Source of the DNA: Paraburkholderia sp. BL21I4N1
GTDB taxonomy: Bacteria; Pseudomonadota; Gammaproteobacteria; Burkholderiales; Burkholderiaceae
Assembly: GCF_002973525.1 (NCBI RefSeq)
Contig: NZ_PVEN01000008.1
Span: 1-64,000 of the forward strand
DNA: 64,000 nt
Direction: 5' to 3'
A program made the translations under genes and the position numbers. The notes below the pieces were generated by a model, which saw only the letters and a program-made list of their open reading frames with translations, did not search any database and was not told the origin of the DNA. Positions 1-9,387 of the stretch are shown here, in pieces (position 1 is the first letter of the stretch; each line of letters starts with the position of its first letter).

Positions 1-1
1 A

Positions 2-26
2 ACGCCCGATGAAGTTCATCGGGCGT
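2..26. terminator. Perfect inverted repeat, probable terminator of a gene left of the window
   Basis: Twelve-base arms (2-13 and 15-26) are perfectly complementary around a single base, so a hairpin of about 10 bp with a small loop would form. It sits at the left edge, so the gene it would terminate is outside the window. No clear T-run follows on the plus strand. In Burkholderia-type genomes the region left of this locus usually carries rpsT, which is recalled rather than visible. Confidence 0.5.
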
Positions 27-166
27 CGTTAAGGGGGTATCTTTACCAGCCGGATACCCTGGCAAAACCTGTCAACCTATAGCAGGACGGGTCAGGGCTT
101 GGCGCTTAGCAAATTACGCTTGGACTACCCTGCCCCGCTCACTGAAGCCACCACCGCTTCAGATAC

Positions 167-197
167 AAAAAACCCGCCAATGGCGGGTTTTTGTTTT
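167..197. terminator. Bidirectional rho-independent terminator
   Basis: Eleven-base arms (169-179, 181-191) form a GC-rich stem flanked by an A-run on the left and a T-run on the right, so it can work on both strands. On the minus strand it lies 22 bases past the stop of the DUF3579 gene. Confidence 0.8.
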
Positions 198-218
198 TGC
201 CGATCCGGCGCACTCGCG

Positions 219-563
219 TTATATGACGTGCCTTTTTTCTTGCGGCGTGGCGTGCTCGAGTTGCAATTCGCACGCCTCGGTCACGAGCAGGTCATTGTCT
301 TTCGCGAAGTTGAGCACGAAGTCGAAGGCCATGGGTTCGATGTCCCGCAAGCGCGAATCGAGAATCACACACTTGAGGTCGCCGATCATGGTAGGCCGGA
401 CGTAAGACGAATACTGCATGTAGGCGTTCGGCCCCTTTTTCGCCCCTGGGCCGAAGCATGCCATCACGCCCGCAAGCCGCTCCGACCAGTCGCTCGGTCG
501 GAACCGCTTTCCCTTCGACGTGATGCCCTGAATGAAAAATTCGGTTGGAGCTTCTTCGGCCAT
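219..563 (-). CDS. DUF3579 family protein
   Basis: A 114-residue protein of the DUF3579 family, known mainly from betaproteobacteria and of unknown function. It begins MAEEAPTEFFIQGITSKG and carries the conserved stretches FRPSDWSERLAG and ECELQLEHA. I chose the internal ATG at 563 because family members start there; the 20 upstream in-frame residues look like non-coding sequence. It is a single gene divergent from argF with a strong terminator right behind it. No membrane segment or signal peptide is visible. Confidence 0.85.
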   Translation of the reverse strand: MAEEAPTEFFIQGITSKGKRFRPSDWSERLAGVMACFGPGAKKGPNAYMQYSSYVRPTMIGDLKCVILDSRLRDIEPMAFDFVLNFAKDNDLLVTEACELQLEHATPQEKRHVI

Positions 564-990
564 GTAGGAATACCTGTGTAACTGCCCAGCGGGATGACAG
601 CAAAGCGGACGGCACGGCGACATGAACCGCGTGAGCTCGCCATGCCGGCGAGTCGCGCCACCAGAAACCGCCAGAGGCCGACTGAACTGCCTCGGCGCTG
701 GTCATGACGGCACACCGCGTGAGGGCTTTCTGAGCCGCGCGAGCCGTGTCCCGCAAGCGAAATACCGACTTGCTGGGCTTTGGGATAACCGCAAGATTAT
801 AGCGCAGCGGACCTTTTTCCGCAGCGCACACAAGACTTGCCTGACACTTGCGAGCGGCTTTCAGACAGCTTGCCCGGCCTTTTAGCCGACTCGTCAAACG
901 GGGCGAAATCCTTTATGCTGCATTGAGTTACCACAAACGACGGCGGCGCCGTCCGGCAATCCTGCCGGGTGAGACCGCCGTATTTGTTTC
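564..990. other. Intergenic region between the DUF3579 gene and argF (427 bp)
   Basis: This is a divergent spacer that must hold promoters for both flanking genes. No convincing small gene was seen; open frames crossing it lack family resemblance. The only pattern I could name is the argF promoter candidate at 891-919. Confidence 0.6.
891..919 (+). promoter_or_regulatory. Candidate sigma70 promoter for argF
   Basis: TCGTCA (891-896) and TATGCT (914-919) are separated by 17 bases, matching the sigma70 layout with 4/6 at the -10 box. Transcription would start near 926 and leave a leader of about 65 bases before argF. This is pattern matching by eye. Confidence 0.35.
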
Positions 991-1920
991 ATGACCGCCA
1001 AGAAAATTCGCCACTATCTGCAGTTCAAGGATTTCTCGCTGGACGACTACGAGTACGTGCTCGAACGCGCGCGCATTCTGAAGCGCAAATTCAAGAGCTA
1101 CGAGACTTATCACCCGCTGCACGATCGCACGCTGGCCATGATCTTCGAAAAGAATTCGACACGCACGCGCCTGTCGTTCGAAGCCGGCATTTTCCAGCTG
1201 GGCGGCCACGCGGTGTTCATGAGCACGCGCGACACCCAACTCGGCCGCGGCGAACCGATCGAAGACGCGGCGCAAGTCATCTCGCGCATGGTCGACATCA
1301 TCATGATCCGCACGTTCGGCCAGGACATTCTCAAGCGCTTCGCCGAGAATTCGCGCGTGCCGGTGATCAACGGGCTGACCAACGAATATCACCCGTGCCA
1401 GGTGCTGGCGGACATTTTTACCTTCTTCGAGCATCGCGGCCCGATTCGCGGCAAGACCGTCGCATGGGTCGGCGACGCCAACAACATGCTGTACACGTGG
1501 ATTGAAGCCGCGCAGATTCTCGGTTTCAAACTGCGCCTGTCAACGCCGCCCGGCTACAAGCTCGACCACACCATGGTCGCCGCGGAAAGCGCGCCGTTCT
1601 ACGAAGAATTCGATGACCCGAACGAGGCCTGCGCAGGGGCCGATCTCGTCACGACCGACGTGTGGACCAGCATGGGCTTCGAAGCCGAAAACGAGGCGCG
1701 CAAGAAAGCCTTCGCCGACTGGTGCGTCGACGCCGACATGATGGCGCGCGCCAACGCCGACGCGCTATTCATGCACTGCCTACCCGCGCACCGCGGCGAG
1801 GAAGTCAGCGCCGAAGTCATCGACGGCCCGCAAAGCGTCGTGTGGGACGAAGCGGAAAATCGTCTGCACGTGCAAAAGGCCTTGATGGAATACCTGCTGC
1901 TCGGCAAGCTGAATCATTGA
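991..1920 (+). CDS. argF: Ornithine carbamoyltransferase
   Basis: This enzyme joins carbamoyl phosphate and ornithine to give citrulline, the sixth step of arginine synthesis, in the cytoplasm as a trimer. The 309-residue product has the full set of family motifs: carbamoyl-phosphate loop STRTR (56-60), HPCQ (134-137), the ornithine-binding region around DANNM (162-166), the SMGFE loop (about 227-231), and the catalytic HCLPAHR (262-268). Length is normal. It is followed 250 bases later by argG in the same direction, so consecutive pathway steps sit together; the gap is long enough for argG to have its own promoter. Confidence 0.98.
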   Translation: MTAKKIRHYLQFKDFSLDDYEYVLERARILKRKFKSYETYHPLHDRTLAMIFEKNSTRTRLSFEAGIFQLGGHAVFMSTRDTQLGRGEPIEDAAQVISRMVDIIMIRTFGQDILKRFAENSRVPVINGLTNEYHPCQVLADIFTFFEHRGPIRGKTVAWVGDANNMLYTWIEAAQILGFKLRLSTPPGYKLDHTMVAAESAPFYEEFDDPNEACAGADLVTTDVWTSMGFEAENEARKKAFADWCVDADMMARANADALFMHCLPAHRGEEVSAEVIDGPQSVVWDEAENRLHVQKALMEYLLLGKLNH

Positions 1921-2170
1921 GCGAGCCGCTGCCCAGCACGTTTAGCAGCACTTGCGTGAAGCGCGACGGGGCCTTGAATACGAGGCAAGGCATCCACGTC
2001 AACGCCGCGCATCCGGCCGAATTTCAGGGCTTCATAAGAGCCCGGCCGACCCGCCGCGCAGCCCCGAAACCGCGGGCGCCTGGCGGTTTAGTGTCAAAAT
2101 AGTGCCTTTTCCGCGCGCCGGAACCGCCGGCGCGCCTTGTTTTCCCGCTTTTTCCAGCTACGAGTTCACC

Positions 2171-3397
2171 ATGAGCGATATCAAGAAAGTCGTGCTCGCC
2201 TATTCGGGCGGCCTCGACACCTCCGTCATCCTGAAGTGGTTGCAGGACAATTACGACGCCGAAGTCGTCACGTTCACGGCCGACATCGGCCAGGGCGAAG
2301 AGCTGGAACCGGCGCGCAAGAAAGCCCTGCAACTCGGCATCAAGCAGGACAACATCTTCATCGAAGACCTGCGCGAAGAATTCGTGCGCGACTACGTGTT
2401 CCCGATGTTCCGCGCCAACACGATCTATGAAGGCGAGTACCTGCTGGGCACGTCGATCGCGCGCCCGCTGATCGCCAAGCGTCAGATCGAGATCGCCCGT
2501 GCCACCGGCGCGCAAGCGGTGTCGCACGGTGCAACCGGCAAGGGTAACGACCAGGTTCGCTTCGAACTCGGCTACTACGCGCTGGAACCGGGCATCAAGG
2601 TGATCGCGCCGTGGCGTGAATGGGATCTGCTGTCGCGCGAAAAGCTGCTCGCTTATGCGGAAAAAGCCGGCATTCCGATCGAAATGAAGCACAAGCAAGG
2701 CGGCGCACCGTATTCGATGGACGCGAACCTGCTGCACATTTCGTTCGAAGGCCGTCACCTGGAAGACCCGAAAGCGGAAGCCGAAGCCGATATGTGGCGT
2801 TGGACCGTGTCGCCGGAACAGGCGCCGGACCAGGCTGAATTCCTCGATATCGAATACGAGCACGGCGATCCGGTGGCGATCAACGGCAAGCGTCTGTCGG
2901 CGGCGGAAATGCTGACCGAGCTGAACCGTCTGGGCGGCAAGCATGGCATCGGCCGTCTGGATCTGGTGGAAAACCGTTACGTCGGCATGAAGTCGCGCGG
3001 CTGCTATGAAACGCCGGGCGGCACGATCATGTTGAAGGCGCACCGCGGCATCGAGTCGATCACGCTCGACCGTGAAGTCGCTCACCTGAAAGACGATCTG
3101 ATGGCCCGTTACGCATCGCTGATTTATAACGGCTACTGGTGGAGCCCGGAGCGCCGCGCGATCCAGGTGCTGATCGACCATACGCAAGAAAAGGTCAACG
3201 GCTGGGTGCGGGTCAAGCTGTACAAGGGCAGCGTGTCGGTTGTCGCGCGCGATTCGAAGGAAACGCTGTTCGACAAGACCATCGCCACGTTCGACGACGA
3301 CGGCGGCGCGTACAACCAGGCCGACGCCGGCGGCTTCATCAAGCTGAATGCACTGCGTATGCGGATCGCGGAAAATGCCCGCCGTCAGCGTGACTGA
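2171..3397 (+). CDS. argG: Argininosuccinate synthase
   Basis: It condenses citrulline and aspartate with ATP to argininosuccinate, the step after ArgF. The 408-residue product starts MSDIKKVVLAYSGGLDTS; the PP-loop motif SGGLDTS is at 12-18, the hallmark of N-type ATP pyrophosphatases. Length matches the family. The open frame extends upstream to 1952 with residues unlike any ArgG, so the ATG at 2171 is the start. A strong bidirectional terminator follows. Confidence 0.98.
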   Translation: MSDIKKVVLAYSGGLDTSVILKWLQDNYDAEVVTFTADIGQGEELEPARKKALQLGIKQDNIFIEDLREEFVRDYVFPMFRANTIYEGEYLLGTSIARPLIAKRQIEIARATGAQAVSHGATGKGNDQVRFELGYYALEPGIKVIAPWREWDLLSREKLLAYAEKAGIPIEMKHKQGGAPYSMDANLLHISFEGRHLEDPKAEAEADMWRWTVSPEQAPDQAEFLDIEYEHGDPVAINGKRLSAAEMLTELNRLGGKHGIGRLDLVENRYVGMKSRGCYETPGGTIMLKAHRGIESITLDREVAHLKDDLMARYASLIYNGYWWSPERRAIQVLIDHTQEKVNGWVRVKLYKGSVSVVARDSKETLFDKTIATFDDDGGAYNQADAGGFIKLNALRMRIAENARRQRD

Positions 3398-3462
3398 GAG
3401 TCGGCATGTCGGCGCGGGCTAATTTCGCGTCAGCGGGGTTAAGCGCCGAAAGGTAGATGCAA

Positions 3463-3498
3463 AAAAGGCGCCAGGAGAAATCTCCCGGCGCCTTTTTC
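3463..3498. terminator. Bidirectional terminator between argG and murB
   Basis: The GGCGCC ... GGCGCC arms are extended inward by GGAGA/TCTCC, with an A-run on the left and CTTTTTCTTTT on the right. It separates the convergent genes argG (plus) and murB (minus) and should end both transcripts. Confidence 0.9.
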
Positions 3499-3549
3499 TT
3501 TTCCAGCTGCCGCGCTGAACCAGCGGCAACCCGACAACCGCTCACCCAA

Positions 3550-4596
3550 TCACAAACAAACCGGCTCTGCTTCCAGCTCCACACCAAATCTCGCGAACAC
3601 GTCGCGCTGCACCGCTTTAGCTAGCGCCAGCACCTCCGCGCCGCTCGCGCCGCCGCGATTCACCAGCACCAGCGCCTGCCTTTCGTGCACCGCCGCCGCA
3701 CCCATTGCGCGCCCTTTCCAGCCGCATTGATCGATCAGCCAGCCTGCCGCGAGTTTCACTCGCCCATCGGCCTGGGGATAGGACACAACCTCCGGCGCCT
3801 TGAGCTTCAACGCCTCGAACTGCCGCGCTTCCACCACCGGATTCTTGAAGAAGCTGCCGGCGTTGCCAAGCTCCAGCGGATCCGGCAGCTTCGCGCGCCG
3901 CACCGCCACCACCGCATCGAAAATGGCCTGCGCGGTGGGCGGCACGTTGGCGTCGGCATGGCCGTTCGCCGCCAACGCTCGTGCCAGATCGGCGTAAGCG
4001 GCGCGGGGTTGCCAGGCCTTCGGCAGCCGGAACGTCACCGACGTAATCACGAAACGGTCACGCCCTTCCCGCTTGAAAAAACTGTCGCGGTAGCCGAACC
4101 GGCAAGCCTGTGCATCGAGCTCGACTGTCTCCCCCGTGGCCAGTTCCACCGCGCGCAGCGACGCGAAACGCTCGCCCATCTCCAACCCATACGCACCGAT
4201 GTTCTGAATCGGCGCCGCGCCCACCGTGCCCGGAATCAACGCAAGGTTTTCAAGCCCGGGCAGCCCTTGCGCCAAGGTCCACGCTACGAACTCGTGCCAC
4301 GGCTCACCGCCGGCCGCTTCGACGTACCATGCCGCGTCGTCCTCGCGCACGACACGGCGGCCGCGCAGCGCCACCAGCAGCACAACACCGCCGAAATCGC
4401 CGCTCAGCACCACGTTGCTGCCGCCGCCCAGCACCAGACGCGGCAAGCCGGCCGCGCGCGGGTCGCGCACCACCGCCATCAGTTGCTCCTCGCGCTCGAT
4501 CCGGCACGCAAACTGCGCGCGAACGTCGAAGCCGAAGGTGTTGTGTGCCTTCAGCGAGTAGCCGGCCATGAACTCGGGGGATTCGGATTGGGACAT
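3550..4596 (-). CDS. murB: UDP-N-acetylenolpyruvoylglucosamine reductase
   Basis: MurB is the FAD/NADPH enzyme that reduces UDP-GlcNAc-enolpyruvate to UDP-MurNAc, the second committed step of peptidoglycan synthesis. Visible are the FAD-binding LGGGSNVV, IPGTVGAAPIQNIGAYG, and GSFFKNP, which carries the serine that protonates the intermediate; the catalytic glutamate is expected in the C-terminal AEPVCL. The length (348 residues) fits type I MurB. The start at 4596 (MSQSESPEF) is the best guess: no upstream extension resembles MurB, but there is no clear ribosome binding site, and ATGs at 4632 and 4569 are possible. Confidence 0.95.
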   Translation of the reverse strand: MSQSESPEFMAGYSLKAHNTFGFDVRAQFACRIEREEQLMAVVRDPRAAGLPRLVLGGGSNVVLSGDFGGVVLLVALRGRRVVREDDAAWYVEAAGGEPWHEFVAWTLAQGLPGLENLALIPGTVGAAPIQNIGAYGLEMGERFASLRAVELATGETVELDAQACRFGYRDSFFKREGRDRFVITSVTFRLPKAWQPRAAYADLARALAANGHADANVPPTAQAIFDAVVAVRRAKLPDPLELGNAGSFFKNPVVEARQFEALKLKAPEVVSYPQADGRVKLAAGWLIDQCGWKGRAMGAAAVHERQALVLVNRGGASGAEVLALAKAVQRDVFARFGVELEAEPVCL

Positions 4597-4779
4597 CGAA
4601 ATGAGAAGAGTGAACGTCGAATGAAACGACATTGGCCGCAGTCCGCGCGACAATGCACGGCAGCCTTGGGCAAAAGGGAACGGCGTCGGTAAAATGACGA
4701 CCGGTCCGTGATTATAGCGAGTGCCCCGTGACCAGCCGACCGGCCGCGTCACGCACCGCAGCACTATTGGGAGAATGTA

Positions 4780-5265
4780 ATGCCATCGTTTGACGTTGTC
4801 TGTGAAGCAGACATGATTGAAGTGAAGAACGCGATCGAGCAGTCCAACAAGGAAATCTCAACCCGCTTCGACTTCAAAGGGTCGGACGCGCGCGTCGAAC
4901 ACAAGGAAAGCGAAATCACCGCCTACGCGGACGATGACTTCAAGCTCGGCCAGGTGACCGACGTGCTGCTGTCCAAAATGGCCAAACGCAACGTGGACGT
5001 GCGCTTCCTCGACTACGGCAAGACCGAGAAGATTGGCGGCGACAAGGTCAAGCAGGTCATCAAGATCAAGAAGGGCGTGTCCGGCGACCTGTCGAAGAAG
5101 ATCGTGCGCCTCGTCAAGGACAGCAAGATCAAGGTCCAGGCGAGCATTCAGGGCGACGCGGTGCGCATTACCGGCGGCAAGCGCGACGATCTGCAAAGCG
5201 TGATCGCGTTGTTGCGCAAGGACGTGACCGACACGCCGCTCGACTTCAACAACTTCCGCGACTGA
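4780..5265 (+). CDS. yajQ: YajQ family nucleotide-binding protein (UPF0234)
   Basis: A 161-residue YajQ protein beginning MPSFDVVCEADMIEVKNAI and ending in the usual LDFNNFRD. Members bind nucleotides and in Xanthomonas a homologue is a cyclic-di-GMP effector; the role here is not established. A good ribosome binding site (GGGAGA) precedes the ATG. It is divergent from murB (183-base spacer). Confidence 0.95.
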   Translation: MPSFDVVCEADMIEVKNAIEQSNKEISTRFDFKGSDARVEHKESEITAYADDDFKLGQVTDVLLSKMAKRNVDVRFLDYGKTEKIGGDKVKQVIKIKKGVSGDLSKKIVRLVKDSKIKVQASIQGDAVRITGGKRDDLQSVIALLRKDVTDTPLDFNNFRD

Positions 5266-5282
5266 GCGTCAGTGGTATGGAT

Positions 5283-5305
5283 AGGTGCCTGGTGACCAGG
5301 CGCCT
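5283..5305 (+). terminator. Hairpin after yajQ
   Basis: Ten-base arms (one G-U pair) around a three-base loop lie 18 bases after the yajQ stop. There is no T-run, so intrinsic termination is uncertain. Confidence 0.4.
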
Positions 5306-5400
5306 GTCTGACGCTGACGGCGCGGCTGGAGGCGCCGGCGGAGAGCGTGCGACGTCATCCAGTCACAACCCCGCATACCTCTCGGCCTCACCCTCAAGAA

Positions 5401-6042
5401 TCATTCATTCCCCGCCGCCGGGCTCGCGGCAGCATCAGCTTTCTTCTTATCGCCGATCCGGCTTTCCTGACCGCGCATCAGTTTGGCGATATTGCCGCGA
5501 TGACGCCACACCAGCAGCGTGCTCATCACCACGATGGCCAGCGCGATAATGTGCGGCCCGAACAGAAAACCGTCGAACAGCGGCGCGAACACCGCCGCGG
5601 CCAACGCGGCCAGCGACGAATAGCGCGTGAAGAACGCCACGATCAGCCAGGTGAGCAACGTGGCGATGCCGAGAACCGGATTGATCGCGAGCAGCACGCC
5701 CGCCGCGGTGGCCACGCCCTTACCGCCTTGGAAGCGGAAGAACACCGGATACAGGTGGCCGAGAAACACCGCGATCGACGCGATCGCCACCGACGTATCG
5801 TCGAGCCCCAAACGCGCGCCGAAGTGCACGACGACCCACACCGGCAGCCAGCCCTTGAAGGCGTCGCCGATTAACGTGAGAATCGCGGCCTTCTTGCTGC
5901 CACTGCGCAGCACGTTGGTGGCGCCCGGATTGCCCGAGCCGTAAGAGCGGGGGTCGTCGAGGCCCATCGCTTTACTCACGATCACGGCAAACGACAGCGA
6001 ACCGATCAGGTAGGCAACGACAGCAACGATCAGGTTTTGCAT
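5401..6042 (-). CDS. plsY: Acyl-phosphate:glycerol-3-phosphate acyltransferase
   Basis: PlsY is an inner-membrane enzyme that transfers the acyl group from acyl-phosphate to glycerol-3-phosphate, making lysophosphatidate. The 213-residue product has the membrane segments of the family and conserved motifs SGNPGATN (about 36-43) and FQGGKGVAT (about 101-109). The hydrophilic tail (KKKADAAASPAAGNE) is a typical variable end. The start at 6042 (MQNLIVAVVAYLIGS) is right for the family; the preceding Cys-rich residues in frame are not PlsY-like. Confidence 0.95.
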   Translation of the reverse strand: MQNLIVAVVAYLIGSLSFAVIVSKAMGLDDPRSYGSGNPGATNVLRSGSKKAAILTLIGDAFKGWLPVWVVVHFGARLGLDDTSVAIASIAVFLGHLYPVFFRFQGGKGVATAAGVLLAINPVLGIATLLTWLIVAFFTRYSSLAALAAAVFAPLFDGFLFGPHIIALAIVVMSTLLVWRHRGNIAKLMRGQESRIGDKKKADAAASPAAGNE

Positions 6043-6204
6043 CAAGGGACTCTTATAAGGATCGGCGGTCTGAAACTCGATACCCCAACCGCAACAGGGC
6101 ACACAACATCGCACGCAGCCGCAAATGCAAGAGCAAAAGCAACGGACGACAAAGCGGCGCACATTCTACCCAACCCGCCCGCGCGGAAAACATTCAGGCA
6201 AACG

Positions 6205-6696
6205 TCAATCGACGCTCGCGCACTGAACCGCCTTCGCGGCCAGCAGATCGGTCAGCACCTTCGGCTCGATACTGACCAGAAAGCCGCGCCGGCCGCCGTT
6301 CAACCAGATCGTGTCCATCTCGAGAATGCTCGATTCCACGTACACGGGCATCGCCTTGCGCGTCCCGAACGGCGAGGTGCCGCCGATCAGATAGCCGGAA
6401 TGCCGGTTCGCCACGTCGGGCTTGCACGGCTCGACGCGCTTCGCGCCGATCTGCCGCGCGAGGTTCTTGGTGCTGACGGTACGGTCGCCGTGCATCAGCA
6501 CGATCAGCGGCTTGGCGTGTTCGTCTTCCATGACCAGCGTCTTCACGACATGATGTTCGTCCACGCCGAGCTGGCGCGCCGATTCGCCGGTGCCGCCGTG
6601 TTCGACATAATCGTAAGGATGTTCGCCGAACGTGACGCCATGGCGGCGCAGAAACTGCGTGGCCGGCGTTTCGGAGACGTGTCTGGATTTGCTCAT
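6205..6696 (-). CDS. ybaK: YbaK/EbsC-type Cys-tRNA(Pro) deacylase
   Basis: This is a trans-editing factor that hydrolyses Cys mischarged on tRNA-Pro. The 163-residue product has the YbaK signatures VVKTLVM, the conserved lysine-containing STKNLARQIGAKRV, and SGYLIGGTSPFGTRK. The start is the ATG at 6696 (MSKSRHVSETPATQFLRRHG); the upstream in-frame sequence is unrelated to the family. It runs in the same direction as plsY, 162 bases away, so co-transcription is possible but not shown. Confidence 0.93.
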   Translation of the reverse strand: MSKSRHVSETPATQFLRRHGVTFGEHPYDYVEHGGTGESARQLGVDEHHVVKTLVMEDEHAKPLIVLMHGDRTVSTKNLARQIGAKRVEPCKPDVANRHSGYLIGGTSPFGTRKAMPVYVESSILEMDTIWLNGGRRGFLVSIEPKVLTDLLAAKAVQCASVD

Positions 6697-6851
6697 CGGC
6701 GCATTGTAATGGCGAGTTTGCACAACGGCTATTTGCCGAACGGCCAATTGTGCGGGTCCGGCGATTGTGGCACGATCGTTCGCAAATCGTCCGGCGCACC
6801 GCACGCTGGGCACCGAATCGCTAACCGCAACCATGTTGCACGGAGACAGCG

Positions 6852-8414
6852 TTGAGCCTCGATTCCTCTCCCCGTTCCACGATCGATATCCCCGCCTTGC
6901 TCGCCACCCTGCCCGCGCGCATCGCCGAGATTCCGTCGCTCGCCGCCGCCCGCGATCCGCAGCATGTCGCGCTGATCGAAGATGCGCGCCGCCTCACGAG
7001 CGCGCAACTGCTGGCCGCCGTCGAAGCCGCCGCCGCGCTGCTGCGCGAATGGGGCGTGCGAGGCGGCGACCGCTTGATGATAGTCGCGGAAAACAGCATC
7101 GCGCAGATCGTGCTGCTGTTCGCCACGGCGAAACTGGACGCGTGGGCGCTGGTGTCGAACGCGCGCCTGTCCGCCGCGGAACTCGACTCAATCCGCGCGC
7201 ACGCCCAGCCCCGCGTGGTCGCGTATGCGGTGGAAAGTTCGACGGATGCCCAGCAGCATGCCGTGCGTCACCAGGCCATCGCCGCGCCGGCGGTCACGCC
7301 GGACATCGGCGCGTGGTCATACACGGTCGACGCCAGCGTGCAGGCCGAGCCCGTCGAAGCCGCCAGCCACCGCCAATGCGCCGCGCTGATCTACACCACC
7401 GGCACCACTGGCGCACCGAAGGGGGTGATGCTGTCGCACCGCAATTTGCTGTTCATCGCGGCGGTGTCCAGCCGACTGCGCAAAGTCGGCCCTGACGACG
7501 TCGTCTACGCCGTGCTGCCCATCTCGCACGTGTACGGTTTCGCGTCGGTGTGTCTCGGTAGCCTGCACGCCGGTGCGACCTTGCGGCTCGTGCCGCGCTT
7601 CGCGCCGGAAGCGGTGCGGCGCGCGCTCGCCGACGAACGCGTGTCGATCTTCCAGGGCGTGCCGGCCATGCACGCCAAGCTGCTCGAACATCTGCAGACG
7701 CACGGCCATGGGTGGTCGGCGCCGCGTCTGCGCTTCGCGTACTCGGGCGGCTCGCCGCTCGACGCCGCGCTGAAGTCGCAGGTCGAAGCCGTCTACGGCC
7801 TGCCGCTGCACAACGGCTACGGCATGACCGAAAGCAGTCCGACCGTCTCGCACACCATGCTCGACCGGCCGCGTGGCGACTGCGCGGTCGGCGAGGTCAT
7901 TCCGGGCGTCGAGGTGCGCTTCGTCGGACTCGACGGCGTCGATACCGCGCCCGGCGAGATCGGCGAATTGTGGGTGCGCGGTCCGAACGTGATGCTCGGC
8001 TATTACCGTAACCCCGAGCAAACGCGCGTCGCCGTGACCGAGGACGGCTGGCTCAAAACGGGCGATCTCGCGCGCCAGGACGCGGACGGCGCGCTGCATA
8101 TCGTCGGGCGCAGCAAGGAGCTCATCATCCGCTCGGGCTTCAACGTGTATCCGGCCGAGGTCGAGCATGTGCTGAACGCGCATCCGCAGGTCGTGCAGTC
8201 GGCGGTGATCGGACGCGCGGTCGAGGGTAACGAGGAAGTGATCGCGTTCGTCGAATTGATCGCGGGCTCGACAGTGACGGCGACCGAGTTGATCGCGTGG
8301 TGCGGCGAGCGGCTCGCGCCGTACAAGCGGCCTGCCGAAGTAAAAATGTTGACCGCCTTACCGGCCGCGTCGACCGGCAAGATTCTCAAGCATCGTTTGC
8401 GCGAGTATCTCTGA
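6852..8414 (+). CDS. AMP-dependent acyl-CoA synthetase/ligase (ANL superfamily)
   Basis: A 520-residue adenylate-forming enzyme that should activate a carboxylic acid with ATP and join it to CoA. Motifs in order: the P-loop-like TTGTTGAPKG (about 182-191), GYGMTES (about 323-329), GDLARQDADG with the hinge IVGRSKELIIRSGFNVYPAEVE (about 405-436), and the C-terminal catalytic lysine in STGKILKHRLREYL. The start is TTG at 6852, with GGAG seven bases upstream; no nearby ATG fits. The substrate cannot be assigned from sequence; long-chain, 4-coumarate-like and malonate-type acids are all possible. It stands alone, convergent with xerD. Confidence 0.9.
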   Translation: MSLDSSPRSTIDIPALLATLPARIAEIPSLAAARDPQHVALIEDARRLTSAQLLAAVEAAAALLREWGVRGGDRLMIVAENSIAQIVLLFATAKLDAWALVSNARLSAAELDSIRAHAQPRVVAYAVESSTDAQQHAVRHQAIAAPAVTPDIGAWSYTVDASVQAEPVEAASHRQCAALIYTTGTTGAPKGVMLSHRNLLFIAAVSSRLRKVGPDDVVYAVLPISHVYGFASVCLGSLHAGATLRLVPRFAPEAVRRALADERVSIFQGVPAMHAKLLEHLQTHGHGWSAPRLRFAYSGGSPLDAALKSQVEAVYGLPLHNGYGMTESSPTVSHTMLDRPRGDCAVGEVIPGVEVRFVGLDGVDTAPGEIGELWVRGPNVMLGYYRNPEQTRVAVTEDGWLKTGDLARQDADGALHIVGRSKELIIRSGFNVYPAEVEHVLNAHPQVVQSAVIGRAVEGNEEVIAFVELIAGSTVTATELIAWCGERLAPYKRPAEVKMLTALPAASTGKILKHRLREYL

Positions 8415-8451
8415 AGCGAGACACGATGCGTCGCGGCAAGCGCACACCGCC

Positions 8452-9387
8452 TCACCCACGCGGATGATGCTCCGCATGGAGCGACTTCAACCGCTCACGC
8501 GCCACGTGCGTGTAAATCTGCGTGGTCGAGATGTCGGTATGCCCGAGCAGCAATTGCACGACGCGCAGATCGGCGCCATGGTTAAGCAGGTGCGTCGCGA
8601 ACGCATGCCGCAACGTGTGCGGCGACAGCGGCGCATGCACGTTCGCCGCCACCGCATGCCGCTTGATGATGTTCCAGAACTGCTGACGCGTCATACCTTC
8701 CGCGCGGCTCGTCACGAACAGCGCGTCCGTGGCACGCGCGCCGAGCAGCGCCGGCCGCGCCTCGCGCAGATAACGTTCGATCCAGTTATGCGCCTCTTCA
8801 CCGAACGGAATCAAGCGCTCCTTCGAACCCTTGCCCATCACGCGAACCACGCCTTCGTTCAGGCCCACTTCCACCGTCTTCAGCGTGACGAGTTCGGTGA
8901 CCCGCAAGCCGCTCGCGTACATCAGTTCCAGCATCGTGCGGTCGCGCAGACCTAATGGCGTGGCGACATCGGGCGCGCCGAGCAGCGCTTCGACTTGTGC
9001 TTCGCTCAACGTCGACGGAAAACGCGGCGGCTGCTTCGCCGAGCGGATGCGCAGCGTCGGATCGACCTTCGCGCGATGTTCGCGCACCGCCCACGCGTAA
9101 TAACGCCGAAACACCGAAAGCCGCCGGTTCGCCGACGTCGATTTGTCCTTCTGACGCGCGGCGCTATACGCGTTCAGATCGGCTTCGCCGGCGATATCGA
9201 GCGACGTGTTGCGGGTCTGCGCCAACCATTCGCAGAACAGCCGCAGATCGCGCCGGTACGCGTCGAGCGTGTTGCGCGACAGGCCGTGTTCGAGCCACAG
9301 CGCGTCGCAGAATGCGTCGATCGAGGCGGCGCTCGCCGTGAAGAGAGGCGACGCGAGGCTCGCGTCGTCAGCCAGGGTATCGCTCAT
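8452..9387 (-). CDS. xerD: Site-specific tyrosine recombinase XerD
   Basis: XerD, with XerC, resolves chromosome dimers at dif during division. The 311-residue product has the SAM-like core-binding domain (about 20-105) and the complete catalytic set Arg162, Lys186, His257, Arg260, His283 and nucleophile Tyr292, with spacings equal to E. coli XerD. No phage or integron genes lie near, so this is the housekeeping enzyme rather than a mobile-element integrase. Its start overlaps the stop of ogt by four bases (ATGA), pointing to translational coupling. Confidence 0.95.
   Translation of the reverse strand: MSDTLADDASLASPLFTASAASIDAFCDALWLEHGLSRNTLDAYRRDLRLFCEWLAQTRNTSLDIAGEADLNAYSAARQKDKSTSANRRLSVFRRYYAWAVREHRAKVDPTLRIRSAKQPPRFPSTLSEAQVEALLGAPDVATPLGLRDRTMLELMYASGLRVTELVTLKTVEVGLNEGVVRVMGKGSKERLIPFGEEAHNWIERYLREARPALLGARATDALFVTSRAEGMTRQQFWNIIKRHAVAANVHAPLSPHTLRHAFATHLLNHGADLRVVQLLLGHTDISTTQIYTHVARERLKSLHAEHHPRG

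Noticed and set aside
31..166. 4.5S, 6S, tmRNA or RNase P RNA
   Set aside because: None of the conserved cores of these RNAs could be found in the stretch.
8452..9387. XerD as an integrase marking a mobile element
   Set aside because: Sequence is housekeeping XerD, coupled to ogt, with no phage genes, attachment repeats or tRNA nearby.
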